A stretch of 64,000 bases of DNA from Pollenia angustigena (Eukaryota > Arthropoda > Insecta > Diptera > Polleniidae). Below the pieces are notes generated by a model. The model did not search any database. It saw only the letters and a program-made list of their open reading frames with translations, and was not told the DNA's origin. The position numbers and the translations under genes were made by a program. The DNA lies in assembly GCA_930367215.1 (NCBI GenBank), contig OV884059.1:38555882-38619881 (forward strand). Reading direction: 5' to 3'. Below are positions 20,545 through 32,700 of this stretch, piece after piece; the stretch's first letter is position 1, and every line of letters starts with the position of its first letter.

Positions 20545-20738
20545 CAAGGCAAATTGCCTAGAAGGTGGGGTCAAGTCAACATATAGTGTTTTTTTCGGTG
20601 GTCGACTTGTCAAAGTTTGTATACAAATTAGTTTTTTATGTAAACAAATCAATTTTTTTTACTAGCAATTTTTTTGACAGCCCGACCACTGAGGCATTGT
20701 TGTAGAGTTGACCTCACCTTCTAGTCAATTCGCCTTGC
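20545..20738. mobile_element. hAT MITE 'CAAGGC', copy 4, host of the array breakpoint
   Basis: Ends CAAGGCAAATTGCCTAGAAG and inverted GCAAGGCGAATTGACTAGAA. Duplication TATCGTTG at 20537-20544 and 20739-20746. The left breakpoint of the tandem array (20665) lies inside it, so its right half recurs at 25760-25833 and 29784-29857. Confidence 0.85.
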
Positions 20739-20825
20739 TATCGTTGCCTTATGCCCAACTTTCAGGATAGTATTTAAATCTATATTAAGTTAATTTTCAT
20801 ATAAACTTAAATCGTATTTAAATAC

Positions 20826-21621
20826 ACAGAGCGAAAAAAAACGTTAAAAAACTGTCAACCAGTGGTAATAAATTGATAACAAACTGTTGTCAATATTTCG
20901 ACAACATTTGTTGTTAAATTTTAAACAAAATGTTGTCAAATTGGGCCGTTAGATAAAAAACGTACCATTGTTGTCAAATTGATAACACCCTGTTGTCAAA
21001 TAGGTATCGCCCTGTTGTCATTATTAACAGCGTATACAAGTTATCCCACAATCAACTTTGGTATTCGAAAGTAAAAAGTGAAAAGTTTCAGTGCTGTGAT
21101 TAAATTAATAAATAAAAATTTAATAAATAAAATAAAAAAAATTTCTAAAATTTGTTTTTGTTTTCAATTTAATTTTCTATGCGAACGTTAACGTGTGACA
21201 TCGTGGGCCTGGCTGTAAAAGTGTGAATTTTTTATGTATTTTTTTATAAGTATATTATTTAATGTGAAATAAATTAATAAATTTACATTATTCCATTTTT
21301 TTACTTGGGTTCAGAATGGGTTATTAAGTACATACTACAATCAGAACAATGTGTTATCGAAAGGACAACCGAATGTTGTCAATATATTAACGGTGTGTTG
21401 TCAAAAATGACAACAGCATGTTGTCGGTATGGTACCATTATGGTGATAATATATAACCAATTTGATGTCATATTGAGAACAAATGGTGACAAACTGAAAA
21501 CGAGGTGGTTAAAAAACATTGATACCATCCGTTATCAAATTGAACACAAACGTAGTTGGCTCACTTTTGACAACGGATGGTGTCAATTTTGGTATTTTTA
21601 TACCGGATTTTTCCCTCTGTG
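20826..21621. mobile_element. non-autonomous DNA element with TGTTGTCAA repeats, copy 1 only
   Basis: 796 bp, ends ACAGAGCGAAAAAA and inverted CACAGAGGGAAAAA, flanked by TAC. Many TGTTGTCAA / TTGACAAC motifs cluster at both sides. The empty site AAATAC|AGATGG is intact in copy 2 (25915-25926) and copy 3, which proves insertion. A 125-codon frame across its right half is made of these repeats and is not considered a gene. Confidence 0.9.
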
Positions 21622-21863
21622 TACAGATGGATTTTTTGAGTTTTATTTGAAGTCTTATTTAATTAAGATAAAAGTATGGTAGCACTACTAAATACAAAAA
21701 AAAATCATTAAAAGTTTATTTATTTGCAAGGTGGTCTCAAAAAACAGCTGAATGTAATTGTTTTGCCTGTTGTTGTTGTATTGTTGTCATACTGAGGCCA
21801 CCTTGCTAAGTTGTTCCAATGGAATCTTAAGTAAAATTTATATGTACCACATCGGTGAATTAA

Positions 21864-22133
21864 AGGCTCAACCATAATATGCATAGTCTTGCTTAACCTA
21901 CTGTCAAAAATTAACAAAATGTCTCTCAAATGTATTAAAGAAAACAAAAACAAAATAAAAAAACATTTGATTCCGTACGGAATGTGCGATTAAATTCGCA
22001 CCTTGCTTAAGCAAATGACAGTTTCATTAAACTTAGCAAAAAGTTTCCTTAAGTTCAAAATGGTTTGCTTCATATAATTTACATGTATTCGCTCATTCGC
22101 TTAAGCCAACTTAATCACATTGTGGTTGGGCCT
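21864..22133. mobile_element. Harbinger-like MITE 'AGGCTCAACCA', copy 1 only
   Basis: 270 bp, ends AGGCTCAACCATAATATG and AGGCCCAACCACAATGTG, TAA duplication at 21861-21863 and 22134-22136. Copies 2 and 3 have the empty site GTGAATTAAGTTTTAC. Confidence 0.92.
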
Positions 22134-22394
22134 TAAGTTTTACTTAAGTGTTTTAGTGAAGAAGAGAATTTTGTATTTAAAACGATTTTAAACATAAATG
22201 TGTTTTAATTGGCCATTAGAGTGTAAACCTGCTATCTAACTTCTAGAAAATGTTAGAAGTTTATTTTAGATGGAGAAATTCTGAGCACAGATTCGCACCT
22301 TTAGAAAAGTATACGTTAGTCCCAGGGTTCGACTTTTTTAAAGTTTTGCGGCTGTGTTATCTAAATAAATATATAAAATTAGTAAACTATATCC

Positions 22395-22485
22395 GGGGTT
22401 AAATTACGGCATTGGATATCGTTCGAAATTTTCTAGAGAAATTGTATTGTAACTAAGATCGATATCGAGTGCCGAAATTTGCCCC
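22395..22485. mobile_element. 91-bp MITE 'GGGGTTAAATTACGGC' (array copy 1)
   Basis: Imperfect ends GGGGTTAAATTACGGCA and GGGGCAAATTTCGGCA with internal CGATATCG motifs. Repeated at about 26419-26509 and 30443-30533. Related in motif style to the MITE at 51552. Confidence 0.55.
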
Positions 22486-22768
22486 TTGGTGTTGTCGTTA
22501 TATTTTTTGAAATTTTTGCAACGTTACTTTAATAACAAAAATACTTTTTATATTTACAATTTCTGTTGTTGTAAATTGATTCGTCGTCATTAGGTGCGTT
22601 CGAGAGCGCAAAAGTTGTTACTAGTTTTTACTGAACTTTACTAAATTGCTTACGCATATCTAAAATACAGTAAATGAGAACAAAAATGGAATGCGTAAAG
22701 TAACAGTTCTTGAGTGAGTATTTACAAATGCAGAAATTTTTTGATGTAAAATTTAGAAGAACAAAATA

Positions 22769-23795
22769 GCGGTTTTCACCCTTTGTATTAAGTGTACAAC
22801 TCTGCTTTAATTAATACGATTTTATGCTACAAAGCATGAGTGTATTTTTCGTTAGTATTGTAAACTAATGAAGTTGCTGAGTGAGGGAGAGAGACAGATA
22901 TAGTTTCTTCAACTGTTTTATTCTGTACCCATGTTCTGTTACTTTAGTGAGAACTTCTTGCATCGAAAAGATGTGAAACAAAATATTCCATCGTTTCTCA
23001 AAAAGTGAGAAAAATGTGTGTCTGTAACTCGTGCCGAAAACTATCAAAAGAGATTACGTCATTACGTTATAAATGTCATAATATTGCACTCGAAGCCGAT
23101 GTGACATTGCAGACGTTCAGAACGCCAGTAACACATATCGTTGACGGCGACCAAAATTTACTTAAATTGAAAATTTTTCAACGACGGCGGCGAAAACACA
23201 ACCGTCGGCTATACCAAATTGTGTAAAGTGCGACTTTAATGTTTGTTGTTTGCAAACGAGTTTTGAAAAAATTCGTATATTTTATAAAAATATTAAAAGC
23301 AAACTAATAAAACAATGAAAAATGTGCCAAGAATAAAATATTATTATTATTATTATTCTTTGCATTTTGCATTTTTAATTGTTTTTTAGTGTTAAAATTT
23401 TTTCTCGCACCATTTTTATTCGTGAGTTTATTTGACAGTTCAAAGCGGGAACTTTTCTCACCAAAATGTTACAGACACACTTTTTCTTTAAATTGGCTAG
23501 TAATTTCCTTACGTGACAGCTTGTACTCGCCAAAAAAAGTTACAGACACAGTTAAGTGAGAAAAACAGCTGTTTGTTTCAATTTATGGCATTTTTGTTTC
23601 ACTTCACACATTTCAATCGAAAACTTTCTCGACGCGAGAGTTACTACAGCTTTTTATTGGATTTTTCAACCACAGCGTAGTTAATTTGAGTCTAATACAT
23701 TTTGTTGTTGCAGTGTTGTAGATCTTAGTACTTTAACTAAATTAATAAGATTCACAAGGTCTACAAGGGACTTTAGTATCAAGGGTGAAAACCGC
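22769..23795. mobile_element. inverted-repeat element 'GCGGTTTTCACCC' (array copy 1)
   Basis: About 1.03 kb, ends GCGGTTTTCACCCTTTGTAT and GCGGTTTTCACCCTTGATAC flanked by TA. Internal GTTACAGACACA / TGTGTCTGTAAC and GTGAGAAAA motifs on both sides. Also at 26793-27819 and 30817-31843. A 73-codon frame (23005-23226) is rich in arginine and has no known relative; it could be chance. Confidence 0.65.
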
Positions 23796-23954
23796 TATTG
23801 TTGTTTTTCAGTTTGTATATTGATAAAACTTTTCTATTTATTACAAAATAAATGTACATTTTTTAATAATTGAAATATATTTTAAATTATAAAACATACT
23901 TGTAATACTATAAAAAAAACAATGAACTGATTTGGTACTATTTTAACAATATAA

Positions 23955-24182
23955 TTAATGTTTTTTGGTAGTGACATCCTTTTTCTTCACATCATTATTT
24001 TTTGTAGTTCCAGTTAAATTGCCGTTATTCAATATTTGACTTTCAGAACTCTCTGTAACATCCTCGCTATCACTGGATCGAATATCCCCAGACATCTGTA
24101 AGAAATAATTGAGAAATATTTTTAAAAACAGTTTAATATATGTTTATGCAAATAATCATGTCAAAACGCTTACTTCTCTCAT
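23955..24182 (-). CDS. candidate 49-residue acidic/basic small protein, two exons (array copy 1)
   Basis: Minus strand. Exon 1 is ATG-AGA-GAA at 24182-24174, followed by donor GTAAGCG. The intron is 24173-24096, ending TTTCTTACAG. Exon 2 is 24095-23955 with stop TAA. The product begins MREMSGDIRSSDSEDVTESS and ends in a lysine-rich KKKDVTTKKH. Its acidic serine-rich N-terminus and basic C-terminus suggest a small disordered or nucleic-acid-binding protein, but I recognise no family. A polyadenylation signal AATAAA (minus) at 23842-23837 lies about 115 nt after the stop. A second in-frame ATG begins exon 2. Support is splice-site quality, frame continuity and terminal signals; no homology is claimed. 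Confidence 0.35.
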
Positions 24183-24860
24183 TTGTGGGGAATTGCAAAT
24201 GCGAGAAAATAAGCAGTTACGAAAAATTGTTGACCAGAAATAAAAAATAAAATTTTCAGCCACTGTGCGTCGCGACGTAAGTAAGGTGTTGACCACCACA
24301 AAAAGCATATCTTTGTGCAAGAAACACGTTTTATAAATATATTTAGTTACTATTTACAGATATTTTAAAACCGAAAGAAGTACACCAAATTATGTTTTTT
24401 TCTAATATTTTGTTCAATTTATTTATGATTTCAAATAACATTTTATAAAAAAGTCGGGAGCAAGAACTTTTGTTATGTGATTTTAATTGACTTTATTTGA
24501 ATTCAAATCTGTTCTCAGATTGGTTCTATCGTGTCTAGTTTTATATGGGCTAGACCAATATTTCGCCCGAAATAAAGAGGTAATGCTTATATATTTCATC
24601 ATAACTGGAGAAGGATTTGTCCAATTTCAATCAAAATACTTACAGATGGTGAGGAATGAAAATTAGTTTAAATCATTTAAAGAACTTTTTTTGCATTGTT
24701 TGCAAAACTAGTACTTTTCTGTTTTAAAAAATTCATACAAACCCGAAATAAGGCGGTTATGCTGATACATTTCATCACGATTTGAGAACGATTTGTCCGA
24801 ATTGGAAACAGTTAAAGCCGTATCTGTACTGTATCCATCAGCTGTTCGCTTTTTGTTATA

Positions 24861-25120
24861 TCGAGTCATAACCGCAAAAAAAGCTTAAGTGACAAAAAAA
24901 AAATTTTACAGGAGAAAGTTTTTTTTATTTTATTTCATAAAAATTTTGTATGAATATTGTCGCTTGAGATAAAATTGTTTTTGCTTTAAAATCGTAACGG
25001 TTCCTAATGTGACCATGACATTTTAGGAGATGATGCAAGTGTTGCCAATAAAGTCGTTTATTAAAAAAAACGAAAATGGAAAATGGTGTTACTTAAGCTT
25101 TTTTTGCGGTTATGACTCGA
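24861..25120. mobile_element. Tc1/mariner-like MITE 'TCGAGTCATAACCGC' (array copy 1)
   Basis: 260 bp, perfect ~30-bp terminal repeats beginning TCGAGTCATAACCGCAAAAA, flanked by TA at both ends. Repeated at 28885-29144 and 32909-33169. Confidence 0.85.
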
Positions 25121-25283
25121 TATGTATGAAAACCAATACAAAAGCTTACCGAAATGCAATGTACCGTAGTTGCAACGTACCAATCTGTATAAAATAGATT
25201 TTGATGCCGTTGTTACGTGACATTTGTAAGACAGTGATGGGCCACTTGTATGTTACATTGAACGCGGGTAATTTTGCTCTTTT

Positions 25284-25759
25284 TATACCCTCCACCACAA
25301 TTAGTTGTGAAGAGGGTATATTAAGTTTGTCATTCCGCGTGAAACTTTTTTATTATTGATCTCAGACCCCATAAAGTATATATCGATTTAGTCGATTTAG
25401 CCATGCCCGTCTGTCTGTCCGTCTGTTGAAAACACGCTCAAAAGAAATGAACAAACTTGGTGCCAAATTGCTTGTAGTTTTCCTAAGCAGTTTGGGATTG
25501 AAATCCAGCAAAATCGGTTCAGTAGGACCAGAGTTATGAATCAAAATGTGGAAACACCACCTAAAAAAATTGATAATTTTGTTACAAAAAATAACATAAA
25601 TGCTGGAACAAGGCACGGAATGAGACAAGATTTTGCAAAAATTTGTTTTATTTGACTGGAAATCACGCTGTTAAATTTCGTGATCATCCGTCCATAATTT
25701 ACCCTAAGCCCCATATAAACAATACTTCCGGAAAACAGTTTAGTACGCCTAAAACCGTA
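25284..25759 (+). repeat. truncated 'GGTGGAGGGTAT' dispersed repeat ending at array junction 1
   Basis: Identical to the first ~475 bp of the full element at 33333. Cut by the array junction at 25759. The same fragment recurs at 29308-29783. Confidence 0.9.
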
Positions 25760-28700
25760 GCAATTTTTTTGACAGCCCGACCACAGAAGCATTGTTGTAG
25801 AGTTGACCTCACCTTCTAGTCAATTCGCCTTGCTATCGTTGCCTTATGCCCAACTTTCAGGATAGTATTTAAATCTATATTAAGTTAATTTTCATATAAA
25901 CTTAAATCGTATTTAAATACAGATGGATTTTTTGAGTTTTATTTGAAGTCTTATTTAATTAAGATAAAAGTATGGTAGCACTACTAAATACAAAAAAAAA
26001 ATCATTAAAAGTTTATTTATTTGCAAGGTGGTCTCAAAAAACAGCTGAATGTAATTGTTTTGCCTGTTGTTGTTGTATTGTTGTCATACTGAGGCCACCT
26101 TGCTAAGTTGTTCCAATGGAATCTTAAGTTAAATTTATATGTACCACATCGGTGAATTAAGTTTTACTTAAGTGTTTTAGTGAAGAAGAGAATTTTGTAT
26201 TTAAAACGATTTTAAACATAAATGTGTTTTAATTGGCCATTAGAGTGTAAACCTGCTATCTAACTTCTAGAAAATGTTAGAAGTTTATTTTAGATGGAGA
26301 AATTCTGAGCACAGATTCGCACCTTTAGAAAAGTATACGTTAGTCCCAGGGTTCGACTTTTTTAAAGTTTTGCGGCTGTGTTATCTAAATAAATATATAA
26401 AATTAGTAAACTATATCCGGGGTTAAATTACGGCATTGGATATCGTTCGAAATTTTCTAGAGAAATTGTATTGTAACTAAGATCGATATCGAGTGCCGAA
26501 ATTTGCCCCTTGGTGTTGTCGTTATATTTTTTGAAATTTTTGCAACGTTACTTTAATAACAAAAATACTTTTTATATTTACAATTTCTGTTGTTGTAAAT
26601 TGATTCGTCGTCATTAGGTGCGTTCGAGAGCGCAAAAGTTGTTACTAGTTTTTACTGAACTTTACTAAATTGCTTACGCATATCTAAAATACAGTAAATG
26701 AGAACAAAAATGGAATGCGTAAAGTAACAGTTCTTGAGTGAGTATTTACAAATGCAGAAATTTTTTGATGTAAAATTTAGAAGAACAAAATAGCGGTTTT
26801 CACCCTTTGTATTAAGTGTACAACTCTGCTTTAATTAATACGATTTTATGCTACAAAGCATGAGTGTATTTTTCGTTAGTATTGTAAACTAATGAAGTTG
26901 CTGAGTGAGGGAGAGAGACAGATATAGTTTCTTCAACTGTTTTATTCTGTACCCATGTTCTGTTACTTTAGTGAGAACTTCTTGCATCGAAAAGATGTGA
27001 AACAAAATATTCCATCGTTTCTCAAAAAGTGAGAAAAATGTGTGTCTGTAACTCGTGCCGAAAACTATCAAAAGAGATTACGTCATTACGTTATGAATGT
27101 CATAATATTGCACTCGAAGCCGATGTGACATTGCAGACGTTCAGAACGCCAGTAACACATATCGTTGACGGCGACCAAAATTTACTTAAATTGAAAATTT
27201 TTCAACGACGGCGGCGAAAACACAACCGTCGGCTATACCAAATTGTGTAAAGTGCGACTTTAATGTTTGTTGTTTGCAAACGAGTTTTGAAAAAATTCGT
27301 ATATTTTATAAAAATATTAAAAGCAAACTAATAAAACAATGAAAAATGTGCCAAGAATAAAATATTATTATTATTATTATTCTTTGCATTTTGCATTTTT
27401 AATTGTTTTTTAGTGTTAAAATTTTTTCTCGCACCATTTTTATTCGTGAGTTTATTTGACAGTTCAAAGCGGGAACTTTTCTCACCAAAATGTTACAGAC
27501 ACACTTTTTCTTTAAATTGGCTAGTAATTTCCTTACGTGACAGCTTGTACTCGCCAAAAAAAGTTACAGACACAGTTAAGTGAGAAAAACAGCTGTTTGT
27601 TTCAATTTATGGCATTTTTGTTTCACTTCACACATTTCAATCGAAAACTTTCTCGACGCGAGAGTTACTACAGCTTTTTATTGGATTTTTCAACCACAGC
27701 GTAGTTAATTTGAGTCTAATACATTTTGTTGTTGCAGTGTTGTAGATCTTAGTACTTTAACTAAATTAATAAGATTCACAAGGTCTACAAGGGACTTTAG
27801 TATCAAGGGTGAAAACCGCTATTGTTGTTTTTCAGTTTGTATATTGATAAAACTTTTCTATTTATTACAAAATAAATGTACATTTTTTAATAATTGAAAT
27901 ATATTTTAAATTATAAAACATACTTGTAATACTATAAAAAAAACAATGAACTGATTTGGTACTATTTTAACAATATAATTAATGTTTTTTGGTAGTGACA
28001 TCCTTTTTCTTCACATCATTATTTTTTGTAGTTCCAGTTAAATTGCCGTTATTCAATATTTGACTTTCAGAACTCTCTGTAACATCCTCGCTATCACTGG
28101 ATCGAATATCCCCAGACATCTGTAAGAAATAATTGAGAAATATTTTTAAAAACAGTTTAATATATGTTTATGCAAATAATCATGTCAAAACGCTTACTTC
28201 TCTCATTTGTGGGGAATTGCAAATGCGAGAAAATAAGCAGTTACGAAAAATTGTTGACCAGAAATAAAAAATAAAATTTTCAGCCACTGTGCGTCGCGAC
28301 GTAAGTAAGGTGTTGACCACCACAAAAAGCATATCTTTGTGCAAGAAACACGTTTTATAAATATATTTAGTTACTATTTACAGATATTTTAAAACCGAAA
28401 GAAGTACACCAAATTATGTTTTTTTCTAATATTTTGTTCAATTTATTTATGATTTCAAATAACATTTTATAAAAAAGTCGGGAGCAAGAACTTTTGTTAT
28501 GTGATTTTAATTGACTTTATTTGAATTCAAATCTGTTCTCAGATTGGTTCTATCGTGTCTAGTTTTATATGGGCTAGACCAATATTTCGCCCGAAATAAA
28601 GAGGTAATGCTTATATATTTCATCATAACTGGAGAAGGATTTGTCCAATTTCAATCAAAATACTTACAGATGGTGAGGAATGAAAATTAGTTTAAATCAT

Positions 28701-29783
28701 TTAAAGAACTTTTTTTGCATTGTTTGCAAAACTAGTACTTTTCTGTTTTAAAAAATTCATACAAACCCGAAATAAGGCGGTTATGCTGATACATTTCATC
28801 ACGATTTGAGAACGATTTGTCCGAATTGGAAACAGTTAAAGCCGTATCTGTACTGTATCCATCAGCTGTTCGCTTTTTGTTATATCGAGTCATAACCGCA
28901 AAAAAAGCTTAAGTGACAAAAAAAAAATTTTACAGGAGAAAGTTTTTTTTATTTTATTTCATAAAAATTTTGTATGAATATTGTCGCTTGAGATAAAATT
29001 GTTTTTGCTTTAAAATCGTAACGGTTCCTAATGTGACCATGACATTTTAGGAGATGATGCAAGTGTTGCCAATAAAGTCGTTTATTAAAAAAAACGAAAA
29101 TGGAAAATGGTGTTACTTAAGCTTTTTTTGCGGTTATGACTCGATATGTATGAAAACCAATACAAAAGCTTACCGAAATGCAATGTACCGTAGTTGCAAC
29201 GTACCAATCTGTATAAAATAGATTTTGATGCCGTTGTTACGTGACATTTGTAAGACAGTGATGGGCCACTTGTATGTTACATTGAACGCGGGTAATTTTG
29301 CTCTTTTTATACCCTCCACCACAATTAGTTGTGAAGAGGGTATATTAAGTTTGTCATTCCGCGTGAAACTTTTTTATTATTGATCTCAGACCCCATAAAG
29401 TATATATCGATTTAGTCGATTTAGCCATGCCCGTCTGTCTGTCCGTCTGTTGAAAACACGCTCAAAAGAAATGAACAAACTTGGTGCCAAATTGCTTGTA
29501 GTTTTCCTAAGCAGTTTGGGATTGAAATCCAGCAAAATCGGTTCAGTAGGACCAGAGTTATGAATCAAAATGTGGAAACACCACCTAAAAAAATTGATAA
29601 TTTTGTTACAAAAAATAACATAAATGCTGGAACAAGGCACGGAATGAGACAAGATTTTGCAAAAATTTGTTTTATTTGACTGGAAATCACGCTGTTAAAT
29701 TTCGTGATCATCCGTCCATAATTTACCCTAAGCCCCATATAAACAATACTTCCGGAAAACAGTTTAGTACGCCTAAAACCGTA
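25760..29783. repeat. array unit copy 2 (4,024 bp)
   Basis: Starts inside the hAT MITE half and ends in the truncated dispersed repeat. Lacks both copy-1 insertions. Differs from copy 1 at CCACAGAAGC (vs CCACTGAGGC) and AAGTTAAAT (vs AAGTAAAAT) in the left 1.2 kb, the same way copy 3 does. Confidence 0.95.
27979..28206 (-). CDS. candidate 49-residue small protein, array copy 2
   Basis: Same two-exon arrangement as the copy-1 locus: exon 1 28206-28198, intron 28197-28120, exon 2 28119-27979. No base differences seen in coding or splice sites. Confidence 0.35.
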
Positions 29784-32700
29784 GCAATTTTTTTGACAGC
29801 CCGACCACAGAAGCATTGTTGTAGAGTTGACCTCACCTTCTAGTCAATTCGCCTTGCTATCGTTGCCTTATGCCCAACTTTCAGGATAGTATTTAAATCT
29901 ATATTAAGTTAATTTTCATATAAACTTAAATCGTATTTAAATACAGATGGATTTTTTGAGTTTTATTTGAAGTCTTATTTAATTAAGATAAAAGTATGGT
30001 AGCACTACTAAATACAAAAAAAAAATCATTAAAAGTTTATTTATTTGCAAGGTGGTCTCAAAAAACAGCTGAATGTAATTGTTTTGCCTGTTGTTGTTGT
30101 ATTGTTGTCATACTGAGGCCACCTTGCTAAGTTGTTCCAATGGAATCTTAAGTTAAATTTAAATGTACCACATCGGTGAATTAAGTTTTACTTAAGTGTT
30201 TTAGTGAAGAAGAGAATTTTGTATTTAAAACGATTTTAAACATAAATGTGTTTTAATTGGCCATTAGAGTGTAAACCTGCTATCTAACTTCTAGAAAATG
30301 TTAGAAGTTTATTTTAGATGGAGAAATTCTGAGCACAGATTCGCACCTTTAGAAAAGTATACGTTAGTCCCAGGGTTCGACTTTTTTAAAGTTTTGCGGC
30401 TGTGTTATCTAAATAAATATATAAAATTAGTAAACTATATCCGGGGTTAAATTACGGCATTGGATATCGTTCGAAATTTTCTAGAGAAATTGTATTGTAA
30501 CTAAGATCGATATCGAGTGCCGAAATTTGCCCCTTGGTGTTGTCGTTATATTTTTTGAAATTTTTGCAACGTTACTTTAATAACAAAAATACTTTTTATA
30601 TTTACAATTTCTGTTGTTGTAAATTGATTCGTCGTCATTAGGTGCGTTCGAGAGCGCAAAAGTTGTTACTAGTTTTTACTGAACTTTACTAAATTGCTTA
30701 CGCATATCTAAAATACAGTAAATGAGAACAAAAATGGAATGCGTAAAGTAACAGTTCTTGAGTGAGTATTTACAAATGCAGAAATTTTTTGATGTAAAAT
30801 TTAGAAGAACAAAATAGCGGTTTTCACCCTTTGTATTAAGTGTACAACTCTGCTTTAATTAATACGATTTTATGCTACAAAGCATGAGTGTATTTTTCGT
30901 TAGTATTGTAAACTAATGAAGTTGCTGAGTGAGGGAGAGAGACAGATATAGTTTCTTCAACTGTTTTATTCTGTACCCATGTTCTGTTACTTTAGTGAGA
31001 ACTTCTTGCATCGAAAAGATGTGAAACAAAATATTCCATCGTTTCTCAAAAAGTGAGAAAAATGTGTGTCTGTAACTCGTGCCGAAAACTATCAAAAGAG
31101 ATTACGTCATTACGTTATAAATGTCATAATATTGCACTCGAAGCCGATGTGACATTGCAGACGTTCAGAACGCCAGTAACACATATCGTTGACGGCGACC
31201 AAAATTTACTTAAATTGAAAATTTTTCAACGACGGCGGCGAAAACACAACCGTCGGCTATACCAAATTGTGTAAAGTGCGACTTTAATGTTTGTTGTTTG
31301 CAAACGAGTTTTGAAAAAATTCGTATATTTTATAAAAATATTAAAAGCAAACTAATAAAACAATGAAAAATGTGCCAAGAATAAAATATTATTATTATTA
31401 TTATTCTTTGCATTTTGCATTTTTAATTGTTTTTTAGTGTTAAAATTTTTTCTCGCACCATTTTTATTCGTGAGTTTATTTGACAGTTCAAAGCGGGAAC
31501 TTTTCTCACCAAAATGTTACAGACACACTTTTTCTTTAAATTGGCTAGTAATTTCCTTACGTGACAGCTTGTACTCGCCAAAAAAAGTTACAGACACAGT
31601 TAAGTGAGAAAAACAGCTGTTTGTTTCAATTTATGGCATTTTTGTTTCACTTCACACATTTCAATCGAAAACTTTCTCGACGCGAGAGTTACTACAGCTT
31701 TTTATTGGATTTTTCAACCACAGCGTAGTTAATTTGAGTCTAATACATTTTGTTGTTGCAGTGTTGTAGATCTTAGTACTTTAACTAAATTAATAAGATT
31801 CACAAGGTCTACAAGGGACTTTAGTATCAAGGGTGAAAACCGCTATTGTTGTTTTTCAGTTTGTATATTGATAAAACTTTTCTATTTATTACAAAATAAA
31901 TGTACATTTTTTAATAATTGAAATATATTTTAAATTATAAAACATACTTGTAATACTATAAAAAAAACAATGAACTGATTTGGTACTATTTTAACAATAT
32001 AATTAATGTTTTTTGGTAGTGACATCCTTTTTCTTCACATCATTATTTTTTGTAGTTCCAGTTAAATTGCCGTTATTCAATATTTGACTTTCAGAACTCT
32101 CTGTAACATCCTCGCTATCACTGGATCGAATATCCCCAGACATCTGTAAGAAATAATTGAGAAATATTTTTAAAAACAGTTTAATATATGTTTATGCAAA
32201 TAATCATGTCAAAACGCTTACTTCTCTCATTTGTGGGGAATTGCAAATGCGAGAAAATAAGCAGTTACGAAAAATTGTTGACCAGAAATAAAAAATAAAA
32301 TTTTCAGCCACTGTGCGTCGCGACGTAAGTAAGGTGTTGACCACCACAAAAAGCATATCTTTGTGCAAGAAACACGTTTTATAAATATATTTAGTTACTA
32401 TTTACAGATATTTTAAAACCGAAAGAAGTACACCAAATTATGTTTTTTTCTAATATTTTGTTCAATTTATTTATGATTTCAAATAACATTTTATAAAAAA
32501 GTCGGGAGCAAGAACTTTTGTTATGTGATTTTAATTGACTTTATTTGAATTCAAATCTGTTCTCAGATTGGTTCTATCGTGTCTAGTTTTATATGGGCTA
32601 GACCAATATTTCGCCCGAAATAAAGAGGTAATGCTTATATATTTCATCATAACTGGAGAAGGATTTGTCCAATTTCAATCAAAATACTTACAGATGGTGA

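Noticed and set aside
21305..21682. 125-codon frame in array copy 1
   Set aside because: Lies mostly inside the TGTTGTCAA transposon and crosses its right end; it is absent from copies 2 and 3.
23005..23226. 73-codon arginine-rich frame repeated three times
   Set aside because: Sits inside an inverted-repeat element, has an antisense open frame of similar size and no known relative; kept only as a note.
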